Assembly (NCBI GenBank): GCA_009783135.1
Contig: WRHS01000020.1
Location: 1-18,748, forward strand
Length of the DNA: 18,748 nucleotides
Reading direction: 5' to 3'
From: Dehalococcoidia bacterium
Lineage (GTDB): Bacteria; Chloroflexota; Dehalococcoidia; Dehalococcoidales; UBA1222
Shown piece by piece: positions 1 through 6,730 of the stretch. Made by a program: the position numbers and the translations under genes. Within the stretch, counting starts at the first letter, position 1, and each line of letters starts with the position of its first letter. The notes under the pieces were generated by a model. It saw only the letters and a list, made by a program, of their open reading frames with translations, was not told where the DNA came from and searched no databases.

Positions 1-1
1 C

Positions 2-1336
2 CCATCCATTGTTGCCGTTTTGCTTTATCTGATCGTCGTGCTGGCATTGGGCGTATTCAGCGTCATTTTCGCGCTTTTCATGCTCTTGTGGGTGGGAATA
101 ATGCTGATTCTCGTGCCGCTGGTATCCCTCGCAATCAATGGTGCGCGGAGTTATCACCAAAAAGATATGCGCAATGAACTGTATCAAATGTTAACAGATG
201 CGGTGCTGGGGGTAAGAGACTGGCTGTACAGCGGCAGACAGGAGGATTTTGTAGCCAGTTATGAAAAAAGCGACAATCAGCTGCGCTTATCACACGCCCA
301 AAGCAATCGCTTTTCCAGAAATCGCGACTTTTTATGGCAAGTATTTGCTGCTGTGGCATTGGTTGCCATGCTGGTTTGGATTAGCCATCTTGCGTCACAG
401 GGCTCCCTCAGCAGCAGTTGGATAGGTGCTTTCGTACTGGCTGTGTTTCCCCTGCTGGATGCGTTCGCCCCAATACCTGAGGCCTTTAGCAACATGTCCT
501 CATACCAGGACTCCCTGAAGCGCATTAACAGCTTGGAAGAGCCCCATATGGCAAATCAGGCGACGCCACCGGAGGGTTTAACAGGTAAGCCAATCACTAT
601 TTTCCTGCAAGACGTGTGTTTTCAATACGAAAAAGACCGTCATGTTCTGCAAAGGCTAAATCTGACAGTCGCACCAAAGCAAAAGGTTGCCGTGCTGGGC
701 CCAAGCGGTGCTGGCAAATCAACTTTGCTCGGCATAATCAGAGGCGATCTGTCCCCCCAAAGCGGAAGTGCCATGTTGAACAACGTGCCCTGTGCCTCCT
801 TAGGTGATGCCGCAGCCTCCCTCATAGGTGTGCTCAACCAGCGCCCATACCTCTTTGATACCACCATAGGAAACAATATTCGGCTGGGAAATCCAGCTGC
901 ATCGGATGATGAAATAGAGAAAGCAGCAGCACAGGCAGGATTACAGGAACTTCTAGAGGGCCTGCCGCTTGGAATAAGTACGTCCGTTGAGGAGGCCGGA
1001 GCCCGTTTTTCCGGAGGTGAAAGGCAGCGTATTGCCCTTGCCCGCATACTGCTGCAGAAAACACCTATCGTAATCTTGGACGAGCCGACTATTGGGTTGG
1101 ACCCAAGACAAGAGGCAAAACTCATAGCCACAATCTTTGAAATGCTCAAAGATAAAAGTATTATTTGGGTCACACATCACCTGCAGGGGCTGCAACGCAT
1201 GGACAACATCATCTTCATGGAAAACGGTAGCGTTGCACTTGAGGGCACTCATGAGGTGTTGCTGCGAAACAGTGAGCGCTATCAAACCTTACACGCATTA
1301 GATCATTGGGGCGAGAGAAATTTTTTGGACAGATAA
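2..1336 (+). CDS. cydC: Thiol reductant ABC exporter subunit CydC, 5' end outside window
   Basis: This is the C-terminal part of one half of the CydDC transporter, which exports cysteine/glutathione to the periplasmic side and is needed to assemble cytochrome bd and c-type cytochromes. The frame is open to the left edge, so the TTG at 20 is not a true start. About 444 residues are visible, against roughly 570 for the family. Numbering from codon 20, hydrophobic membrane helices fill residues 1-40 and 105-155. The nucleotide-binding domain has Walker A GPSGAGKST (227-235), signature FSGGERQR, Walker B IVILDEPT and the switch histidine in THH. The stretch LTDAVLGVRDWLYSGRQ resembles the CydC transmembrane domain more than a generic exporter. 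CydD would be expected just upstream. The next gene begins within 30 bases, which suggests an operon. It could be another type 1 exporter half-transporter, but CydC fits best. Confidence 0.8.
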   Translation, partial: PSIVAVLLYLIVVLALGVFSVIFALFMLLWVGIMLILVPLVSLAINGARSYHQKDMRNELYQMLTDAVLGVRDWLYSGRQEDFVASYEKSDNQLRLSHAQSNRFSRNRDFLWQVFAAVALVAMLVWISHLASQGSLSSSWIGAFVLAVFPLLDAFAPIPEAFSNMSSYQDSLKRINSLEEPHMANQATPPEGLTGKPITIFLQDVCFQYEKDRHVLQRLNLTVAPKQKVAVLGPSGAGKSTLLGIIRGDLSPQSGSAMLNNVPCASLGDAAASLIGVLNQRPYLFDTTIGNNIRLGNPAASDDEIEKAAAQAGLQELLEGLPLGISTSVEEAGARFSGGERQRIALARILLQKTPIVILDEPTIGLDPRQEAKLIATIFEMLKDKSIIWVTHHLQGLQRMDNIIFMENGSVALEGTHEVLLRNSERYQTLHALDHWGERNFLDR

Positions 1337-1363
1337 GTTCTATTGGATTACAATACTAAAGAT

Positions 1364-2344
1364 ATGACTAAGTTGCGCCTCAAACCGGTTTACTGGAGCA
1401 TCATTTTTTTCTTCTTGGCCATGTGTGTGATGTTCTCCATCACTCCGCGCATTGAACCTTTCCTGGAGGAAAACAATATTTATGTGCCGGAGCAACCATC
1501 ATCACCCGCTGACATCCTTCCCAGACCTCCCGGAACAACTACCGATACAGGTGGCACAGTAATTGATATACCAGAAGTACCTGCCACATCCTCTCTGCCT
1601 ATTATCATATTGTATTTCGCGGTCATGATAGTCGTGGTGAGTTTGGTATTGTATTTTATCCCGCTGTCGGCGCTAAAGTTCGTCTTCAGAGCGGTTTTCG
1701 CCATACTTTTCGCTTGGGGAGTATTTATATTATGCGTGTTTTACGTGCCATCATGGAAGATAGCCCTACTCATTGGGGTTGGTGTCGGAACTGCATGGCT
1801 GTTCTACACACGCATGTGGCTGCATAATATAGCACTCCTTATATCAATAGCCAGCCTGGCCTCGGTTTTCGGGCGTTTTCTGAACCCATGGATAGCACTG
1901 ATACTGCTTGGCATACTGGCTGTTTATGACCTGCTGGCAGTGCGTTTCGGCTTCATGATGTGGATGGCTAATAAAATGTCTCAGAACGCAGCCTTGCCGG
2001 CTTTCGTCATGCCACGCAAAGCATCTGACCTGCGAACTACAGTGCGGCATGTAGACCTTGGCGACGTTGCCGCCACAAAACCAAGCGAGCGTGATTTTTC
2101 TATACTGGGCGGCGGCGATATAGCATTCCCGCTACTATTAACTGCTTCCGTATTTTTGGCAAAAGACTACGGCGGCTTATGGGCAGCACTGGTTGTTGCT
2201 TGTTTTGGACTGATTGGGTTATGCGCTGCATATTTTATCCAAAGTAAGATACTCAAGGGTAAACCAGTTCCGGCGCTTCCTCCAATTGCCGTTTGCGGGC
2301 TAATTGGCATGCTAATCGTTCACTTTATCCCGTTTTTTTCATAG
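1364..2344 (+). CDS. Presenilin/signal-peptide-peptidase-like intramembrane aspartyl protease (A22, PSH type)
   Basis: This is a polytopic membrane protein of about 326 residues with roughly nine hydrophobic segments. It carries the three hallmarks of GxGD aspartyl proteases in the right order: YD (Asp189, in AVYDLLAV), GGGD (Asp252, in ILGGGDIAFPLL) and PAL (303-305, in PVPALPPIA). Known family members cut substrates inside the membrane using the two aspartates, with PAL shaping the active site. A proline/threonine-rich loop of about 30 residues follows the first membrane helix. An in-frame TTG at 1343 would add seven residues. ATG 1364 is preferred, though neither start has a good ribosome binding site. 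It follows cydC closely on the same strand. Archaeal homologues are well known and bacterial ones less so. The substrate is unknown. Type IV prepilin peptidase also has a GxGD motif but lacks this YD/GxGD/PAL order. Confidence 0.82.
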   Translation: MTKLRLKPVYWSIIFFFLAMCVMFSITPRIEPFLEENNIYVPEQPSSPADILPRPPGTTTDTGGTVIDIPEVPATSSLPIIILYFAVMIVVVSLVLYFIPLSALKFVFRAVFAILFAWGVFILCVFYVPSWKIALLIGVGVGTAWLFYTRMWLHNIALLISIASLASVFGRFLNPWIALILLGILAVYDLLAVRFGFMMWMANKMSQNAALPAFVMPRKASDLRTTVRHVDLGDVAATKPSERDFSILGGGDIAFPLLLTASVFLAKDYGGLWAALVVACFGLIGLCAAYFIQSKILKGKPVPALPPIAVCGLIGMLIVHFIPFFS

Positions 2345-2387
2345 ACAGCGCAAAATGCCCATGCTCAATCACCTACCACTTATCGAC

Positions 2388-2416
2388 TTGCAAATGCCAT
2401 TTTGCTGCAATATTAT
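2388..2416 (+). promoter_or_regulatory. Candidate sigma-70 promoter for hemW
   Basis: TTGCAA at 2388-2393 and TATTAT at 2411-2416 are separated by 17 bases. The hemW ATG (2420) begins only three bases after the -10 box and has no Shine-Dalgarno sequence, so any transcript from here would be leaderless or nearly so. The -10 to ATG distance is a little short, so this is tentative. Confidence 0.3.
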
Positions 2417-2419
2417 GTA

Positions 2420-3553
2420 ATGTCAACACCGCTTGCTGTTTATATTCACGTTCCTTTCTGCCGTAGTCGTTGTAACTACTGCTCGTTTGTTTCATTTTCC
2501 GGACGGCAGAGCGACATACCGAACTATGTTGCCGCAGTAGCCCATGAGATTGCACTGCGGGCTGTGACCGATGCAGCGATAACGACAATCTACTTCGGCG
2601 GCGGTACGCCAAGCCTGCTTCCAGCCGGTTGCATTGGGCAACTCCTGCATGTTTTGCGCAATCATTACCAAATTACCGACGATGCCGAAATTACCATGGA
2701 AGCCAACCCCGGCACGATAGACCTTGCATATCTTACTGAGTTGCGCAGGCTGGGTGTCAACCGCTTAAGCTTAGGCGTGCAAAGCTTGGACGCAGGTGAA
2801 CTGAAACTGCTCGGACGAGTGCACACAGCGAATGAAGCAAGGGCAGCAATAACTCAGACCAAACAGGCTGGTTTTGACAATATCAGTCTGGATTTCATAT
2901 ATGGCTTGCCGGAGCGCCCTGTTAAGCTGTGGGAAAAAATGCTCAGCGACATGCAAGAACTAGGCATGCAACATCTTTCGCTGTACGGTCTTACAATAGA
3001 GGACGGAACCACCCTGCAAAAGCGCATCAAGAGCGGTGAACTCAGCGCAGTGGATAACGACTCTGCCGCAACGGAATATGAGTTGGCATCAGAGATGCTG
3101 CCAAGTGCCGGTCTCAGTCAGTACGAAATTTCAAACTGGGCACTGCCGGGATATGAAAGCCGCCACAACAATTCTTACTGGAGACGCACACAATACATCG
3201 GGCTTGGAGTTGCGGCACACTCATTTCTTGGCTCACAACGTATAGCTAATACGGCGAGCTTGGATAAGTATCTTTCGCACCTGTCACAAACCCAGTTGCC
3301 GCCTCAAACAATTGAAAACATAGACCACGCCACAGCACTTGCCGAGAGCATCATACTGGGATTGCGTCTCAATCAAGGAGTATCTGTAGATGACATACAA
3401 GCGCAATTTGGTATAGACTTATACGAGCGTTTCGCAAGTCCTATTGAGGAGTGTTCGTCTTACGGACTGCTTGAGCGGCATGGCAATGCTTTGCGGCTCA
3501 CACAGCGTGGAAGGCTTTTAAGCAACGAGGTTTTCTGGCGCTTTCTGCCATGA
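2420..3553 (+). CDS. hemW: Heme chaperone HemW (radical SAM, HemN-like)
   Basis: HemW binds heme and a 4Fe-4S cluster with S-adenosylmethionine, and passes heme to membrane proteins. It was long misannotated as oxygen-independent coproporphyrinogen oxidase. The 377-residue product has the radical SAM motif CRSRCNYC (Cys14, 18, 21), the SAM-contacting GGGTPSLL, and GVQSLDAGELKLLGRVHT. The HemW-specific HNxxYW motif is present at 249-254 (HNNSYW), and the length fits the family (about 370-390). This motif separates it from true HemN, which is longer and has a CxC extension of the cluster motif. An in-frame TTG at 2402 is possible, but the family begins close to the PLAVYIHVPFC strand, so ATG 2420 is chosen. 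It shares strand with cydC, another cytochrome-biogenesis gene, and with lepA, a frequent hemW neighbour. Confidence 0.9.
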   Translation: MSTPLAVYIHVPFCRSRCNYCSFVSFSGRQSDIPNYVAAVAHEIALRAVTDAAITTIYFGGGTPSLLPAGCIGQLLHVLRNHYQITDDAEITMEANPGTIDLAYLTELRRLGVNRLSLGVQSLDAGELKLLGRVHTANEARAAITQTKQAGFDNISLDFIYGLPERPVKLWEKMLSDMQELGMQHLSLYGLTIEDGTTLQKRIKSGELSAVDNDSAATEYELASEMLPSAGLSQYEISNWALPGYESRHNNSYWRRTQYIGLGVAAHSFLGSQRIANTASLDKYLSHLSQTQLPPQTIENIDHATALAESIILGLRLNQGVSVDDIQAQFGIDLYERFASPIEECSSYGLLERHGNALRLTQRGRLLSNEVFWRFLP

Positions 3554-3622
3554 TAACTCTGGAGTCGCGACAGGACGGGCGACGCAGGTATTGCTGTAAT
3601 ATTATTTGCATATGGAACTAAG

Positions 3623-5449
3623 ATGAGTTTAGACCAAAGTTTAATACGCAATTTTTGTATCATCGCCCATATCGACCATGGCAAGTCAACCCTTGCCGAC
3701 CGCTTGATTGAAAGCACCGGTGCCATGCGGCGCGAAGAAATCGTTGAGCAGGTGATGGACAGTATGGAACTGGAGCGCGAGCGCGGCATAACCATAAAAG
3801 CCAAAGCCATACGACTAAAATATACCGCGTCCGACGGGCAGAGTTATCTGCTTAACCTGATTGACACGCCGGGACATGTCGACTTTTCTTATGAGGTGTC
3901 GCGTACATTGGCAGCATGCGATGGTGCGGTGCTGCTAATTGATGTAACTCAGGGCATTCAGGCTCAAACGCTGGCTAATGTCTACGCTGCCATGGAACAC
4001 GATCTGGAAATTATCCCAGCACTCAATAAGATGGACCTTCCTGGTGCTGAGCCTGAGCGGGTTATGTCAGAGGTGAACACCGTTCTGGGATACAGCGCCG
4101 AGGAAACGCTTACAATATCAGGCAAGACAGGGCAGGGCGTCCCGGAGTTGTTGGAGGCGATTATCCAACGCATACCAGCGCCTACAGGCTCTCACGATGC
4201 CCCTATGCGCGCCATAATATTTGACTCATACTACGACCGCTATAAAGGAGTGATTGCTTACCTGCGTGTAATTGATGGAAGCATCAGGCGCGGAGACCGG
4301 CTCAAACTCATGGCTACCGGCACTGAGTTGGAGGTTGTGGAGGTGGGTTATTTCAGCCCGCGTGAGTGCCCCGTTGACGTCTTGGAAAGCGGAGAGGTGG
4401 GTTACATCGCCACCGGGCTAAAACAGGTTGGCGAAGCCCCTGTAGGTGATACGCTCACGTCCGCCTCAAATCCGGCATCCGCACCCCTTGCAGGTTATCG
4501 TCCGGCAAAACCGATGGTATTTGCCGGCATCTACCCCACGCTTGCGAATGACTACCCCACGTTGCGTGAAGCCATGGAGAAACTGAAGCTTAATGATGCT
4601 TCGCTTTTCTACGAAATGGAAAACAGTCCACTGCTGGGGCACGGCTTCCGCTGCGGTTTTTTGGGTCTGCTGCACCTCGATATTGTATATGAAAGGCTTG
4701 AGCGCGAGTTCGGGCTGAATCTTGTGGTGACAGCACCCGGTGTAAAGTATCAAATAACCACAACCAGCGACGAGCAAATAACCGTAGTCAACCCTGGCGA
4801 AATGCCGTCACCTTCCCAAATAGCACGTATGGAAGAGCCTTGGGTAAAACTGTCCATCATCACACCGGCACGCTTCATCGGCCCCATCATGGACCTCGAG
4901 CGCGAGTCAGGCGGCATTCATAAACACACGGAATTTCTGGGCATGACAGTCGGCAGCGAAGAAAACCAGCGGGTACGCCTTGATTACGAAATGCCGCTAC
5001 GCAACATGCTCACCACCTTCTACGATAACCTTAAAAGCCGCTCCAAGGGTTATGCCTCCTTGGACTACGAATTCATGGGTTACCGCACAACCGAGTTGGT
5101 TAAGCTGGATATACTGGTAAATGAAGTCCTCGTGGATGCGTTTTCGCGCATAGTAACACCGGAACAGGCACAAAGTGTAGGGCGTGTGTTAGTGCAAAAG
5201 CTGAAAGAGGAAATTCCCAAGCAGCTTTTTGTCGTGCCCATACAGGCGGCAGTGGGCGGGCGTATCGTTGCCCGCACAGACATCGGCGCAAACCGCAAGG
5301 ACGTGCTGGCCAAGTGTTACGGCGGCGATATTACACGCAAGCGCAAGCTACTGGAAAAACAAAAAGAGGGCAAGGAAAAGATGAAGCGCATCGGCAAGGT
5401 GGAGGTGCCCAAAGAGGCATTTCTCAGCGTGTTAAAGGCTGAGGTTTAG
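3623..5449 (+). CDS. lepA: Elongation factor 4 (LepA), ribosome-associated GTPase
   Basis: LepA is a translational GTPase that acts on ribosomes in initiation, assembly or back-translocation. At 608 residues this copy is full length for the family (about 600). The G1 loop AHIDHGKST spans residues 15-23, and the switch region has RERGITIKAKAIRL. G3 is DTPGHVDFSYEVSR and G4 is NKMDLP. Domain II, the EF-G-like domains III and V, and the lysine-rich LepA-specific C-terminus (KRKLLEKQKEGKEKMK) follow. The C-terminal domain separates it from EF-G, BipA and RF3. The ATG is preceded by GGAA at 3614-3617. The stop overlaps the last bases of the convergent broken gene on the minus strand, and no terminator hairpin is visible after it. 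Confidence 0.96.
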   Translation: MSLDQSLIRNFCIIAHIDHGKSTLADRLIESTGAMRREEIVEQVMDSMELERERGITIKAKAIRLKYTASDGQSYLLNLIDTPGHVDFSYEVSRTLAACDGAVLLIDVTQGIQAQTLANVYAAMEHDLEIIPALNKMDLPGAEPERVMSEVNTVLGYSAEETLTISGKTGQGVPELLEAIIQRIPAPTGSHDAPMRAIIFDSYYDRYKGVIAYLRVIDGSIRRGDRLKLMATGTELEVVEVGYFSPRECPVDVLESGEVGYIATGLKQVGEAPVGDTLTSASNPASAPLAGYRPAKPMVFAGIYPTLANDYPTLREAMEKLKLNDASLFYEMENSPLLGHGFRCGFLGLLHLDIVYERLEREFGLNLVVTAPGVKYQITTTSDEQITVVNPGEMPSPSQIARMEEPWVKLSIITPARFIGPIMDLERESGGIHKHTEFLGMTVGSEENQRVRLDYEMPLRNMLTTFYDNLKSRSKGYASLDYEFMGYRTTELVKLDILVNEVLVDAFSRIVTPEQAQSVGRVLVQKLKEEIPKQLFVVPIQAAVGGRIVARTDIGANRKDVLAKCYGGDITRKRKLLEKQKEGKEKMKRIGKVEVPKEAFLSVLKAEV

Positions 5450-5661
5450 TCTGAGGACTCATGCTGGAAATAGAAGGGCGCTTGAGCCAGCGGCTTATCG
5501 TCCTCTCCCAAAACATCAATCCAAAACACAAGACGGGAACGACGGCTGGACGCCTGATGCCTGACCAGCTTTGATTGTCTGGATACCTTGGGTGGTTTAT
5601 CCATAGTTATTGGCGCAAGCGTTACACCAACGTAAAATGTCCTCGTGTGTAATGGATCCAC
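5446..5661 (-). pseudogene. Detached C-terminal fragment of the broken gene at 5597-6133
   Basis: This reading frame of about 71 codons starts inside the left copy of the 28-bp repeat and runs to a TAA that overlaps the lepA stop codon. It begins with the same DPLHTRTF peptide that the upstream gene encodes in the right repeat copy, then continues YVGVTLAPI and a basic, soluble tail. Read together, the two frames look like one ancestral protein of about 230 residues with DPLHTRTF present once. The 61 bases between equivalent repeat positions are not a multiple of three, so the frame is lost at the junction. No ribosome binding site precedes the fragment, so it is unlikely to be translated alone. 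Confidence 0.5.
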
Positions 5662-6133
5662 TTACACTGCACAGTATTTCCCACATCAACGCAAAAAATG
5701 TCCTCGTGTGTAATGGATCCACGTCAAGCGGGTCGGACAGCACCTCATCAAGCGGAACCTCTCTGTGAGGCGCACGGCTGCCGGATGAGAAAATGGCCAC
5801 TTTTTCCGAGTCATCGTAAATTGGCAGTATTTTATGCACCTTGGAGCCGCGGGTTGCACGGCAATTCCATTTGAAAATGGTTTTTGGGCTGGATGAGTGG
5901 TTATATGCAACAACCTTCAAAAGGAAATATCCCGTCTTGCTCTCATCGTCCGTGGTAAACGGCTCGACAGTTGTTTTTGAAATACTCAGATATAGCGATT
6001 TGGCGCGGCGCGAAAACTCGGGCTTCGCGAGCCAAATCGTAATCCCCAGATACGTTATAGTGGCTATGAAAGTTAATATTAATTCGGAAGCAAACAGTAG
6101 CAATATATCAACAGATGTGCTATGATGAGACAT
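5597..6133 (-). CDS. Hypothetical membrane-anchored protein, 3' end disrupted
   Basis: I do not recognise this family. From ATG 6133 the product is about 178 residues. It has one N-terminal membrane helix (about residues 8-35, ILLLFASELILTFIATITY), then a basic stretch (FSRRAKSLYLS) and a beta-rich soluble part. This topology suggests a single-pass anchor with the soluble part inside. An in-frame GTG at 6181 behind a GAGG box would add 16 residues and is a real alternative. The last 30 or so residues (after DPLHTRTF) come from the 61-base repeat insertion and an out-of-frame reading, so the natural C-terminus is probably the fragment at 5446-5661. The gene converges on lepA and lies at the edge of the tRNA-Lys island. 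Whether the shortened protein is made is unknown. Confidence 0.5.
   Translation of the reverse strand: MSHHSTSVDILLLFASELILTFIATITYLGITIWLAKPEFSRRAKSLYLSISKTTVEPFTTDDESKTGYFLLKVVAYNHSSSPKTIFKWNCRATRGSKVHKILPIYDDSEKVAIFSSGSRAPHREVPLDEVLSDPLDVDPLHTRTFFALMWEILCSVSGSITHEDILRWCNACANNYG
5634..5661. repeat. 28-bp direct repeat, copy 1
   Basis: An exact 28-base direct repeat beginning AAAATGTCCTCGTG and ending ATGGATCCAC. The second copy is at 5695-5722, 61 bases on. On the minus strand similarity continues weakly past the exact part (GCGTTGATGT against ACGTTGGTGT). It marks the point where the minus-strand gene changes frame. Confidence 0.9.
5695..5722. repeat. 28-bp direct repeat, copy 2
   Basis: Second exact copy of the 28-base repeat. 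The 33 bases between copies (5662-5694) have no further copy visible in the window. On the minus strand this copy encodes DPLHTRTF in frame with the long upstream reading frame. Confidence 0.9.
5996..6039. repeat. Strong hairpin-forming inverted repeat inside the minus-strand gene
   Basis: Perfect 9-base outer arms CGATTTGGC (5996-6004) and GCCAAATCG (6031-6039) enclose a second pair of arms, CGCGAA and TTCGCG. Neither strand has a T-run after it, so it is not an intrinsic terminator. It lies within codons for LAKPEFSRRAKS of the minus-strand gene. Confidence 0.6.
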
Positions 6134-6330
6134 GGAAAGAACGGATTTGCGCAAACTCAATAACGACGAACTGTATCTCACTGTCGAACCTCGAATATAT
6201 AAGACCCTTTAGTGCTTTAACCCTCGGCACATTTACCTCCTTGTCAACAATTTGGCTGACATCGCCCATTATAGCACTGTTTTTGCTGCTGTCAACAGTT
6301 TTGGCGACTTTTTGTAAAATAATTTTGTAA
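6132..6330 (+). pseudogene. Possible small membrane protein gene, +1 frameshifted
   Basis: ATG 6132 opens 26 codons beginning MERTDLRKLNNDELYLTVEP and stops at CTT-TAG (stop 6210-6212). Skipping one base at that point leads into a second frame with about 39 hydrophobic codons (SALTLGTF, then IIALFLLLSTVLATF), ending at TAA 6328-6330. Together they would make a 65-residue protein with a polar N-terminus and two membrane segments. The single-base shift could be a mutation in the CCCTTT run or, less likely, programmed. The ATG sits on a CATG palindrome shared with the ATG of the divergent gene at 6133. No good ribosome binding site is visible. This may be chance. Confidence 0.25.
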
Positions 6331-6351
6331 AAGGTATTGTTTTCGGCGACT
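6242..6351 (+). repeat. Imperfect direct repeats upstream of the repressor gene
   Basis: GTCAACA followed by TTTGGC occurs at 6243 and again at 6291, 48 bases apart. GGCGACT occurs at 6303-6309 and again at 6345-6351, inside the spacer of the repressor promoter. They could be operator sites for the repressor at 6374, or simply repeats within the small ORF that overlaps the first two. Confidence 0.3.
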
Positions 6352-6365
6352 AATACGGCTATAAT
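6337..6365 (+). promoter_or_regulatory. Sigma-70 promoter of the ImmR-type repressor, leaderless transcript
   Basis: TTGTTT (6337-6342) and a perfect TATAAT (6360-6365) are separated by 17 bases. Transcription should start about 7-9 bases later, at or next to ATG 6374, and no Shine-Dalgarno sequence exists between promoter and gene. This implies a leaderless mRNA, as known for the lambda cI repressor made from its maintenance promoter. Confidence 0.65.
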
Positions 6366-6373
6366 ACATGATT

Positions 6374-6730
6374 ATGACTAAATCATTTGGAAACAATTTA
6401 AAGATTATCCGTGAGGAGCGAGGTCTATCGCAGACGGAGCTCGGCGCTATCGTGGGTACATCAAAGCAGGTTATAAGCCGCTATGAAATAAACCAGCGAT
6501 CGCCGAAAGTGTCGACTGTCGCTGAATACGCGAAGAAACTCGGTGTCCCTATATCCCGTTTAACAGGGTGGCAAAAACCTGAAGACGCCGGATTAGTGAT
6601 TCCTCCGGTGCTTAATGGTGTCCAAGTAGCATTTAGCGGAGGCGCTGGAGAAGGATTAGAGCAAGCTGATATTGACGCATTAGTAACGATTGCTGAGAGG
6701 ATGAAAAAGAATAGAGATGACAGGGCTTGA
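6374..6730 (+). CDS. XRE-family repressor, ImmR/cI type
   Basis: This DNA-binding repressor of about 118 residues is the likely keeper of the island's quiescent state. The N-terminal helix-turn-helix covers residues 4-58 (FGNNLKIIREERGLSQTELG, then VGTSKQVISRYE as the recognition helix, then LGVPISRLTG). The C-terminal part (VQVAFSGGAGEGLEQADIDALV) resembles the tail of repressors from Gram-positive prophages and ICEs that pair with ImmA proteases. ATG 6368 would add two residues, but the promoter places the transcript start near 6374. The gene overlaps the next by 14 bases, so the pair is translationally coupled. In ICEBs1, ImmR is cleaved by ImmA when the element is induced. The same relation is inferred here. 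Confidence 0.85.
   Translation: MTKSFGNNLKIIREERGLSQTELGAIVGTSKQVISRYEINQRSPKVSTVAEYAKKLGVPISRLTGWQKPEDAGLVIPPVLNGVQVAFSGGAGEGLEQADIDALVTIAERMKKNRDDRA

Noticed and set aside
2350..2405. Inverted repeat GCAAAATG/CATTTTGC around the psh-hemW gap
   Set aside because: Eight-base arms separated by 40 bases are weak, and no supporting context was seen.
5634..5722. The two 28-bp repeats with a 33-base spacer as a minimal CRISPR array
   Set aside because: Repeat and spacer lengths look CRISPR-like, but there are only two copies, the repeat encodes a peptide in frame with a gene, and no cas gene is present.
6120..6230. 36-codon minus-strand frame from GTG 6230 with a perfect AAGGAGG five bases upstream
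   Set aside because: The translation has no recognisable features, overlaps two other candidate frames, and the downstream gene has better protein-like sequence. A leader peptide cannot be excluded, but support is only the ribosome binding site.
6219..6247. TTGACA on the minus strand at 6242-6247 as a promoter for the broken gene
   Set aside because: No -10 hexamer lies 16-18 bases downstream, and the hexamer abuts a Shine-Dalgarno-like sequence.
5446..6400. Search for a second copy of the tRNA-Lys 3' end marking the island's left boundary
   Set aside because: Only a seven-base TCGAACC match near 6184 was seen by eye, which is too short to call an attachment site.
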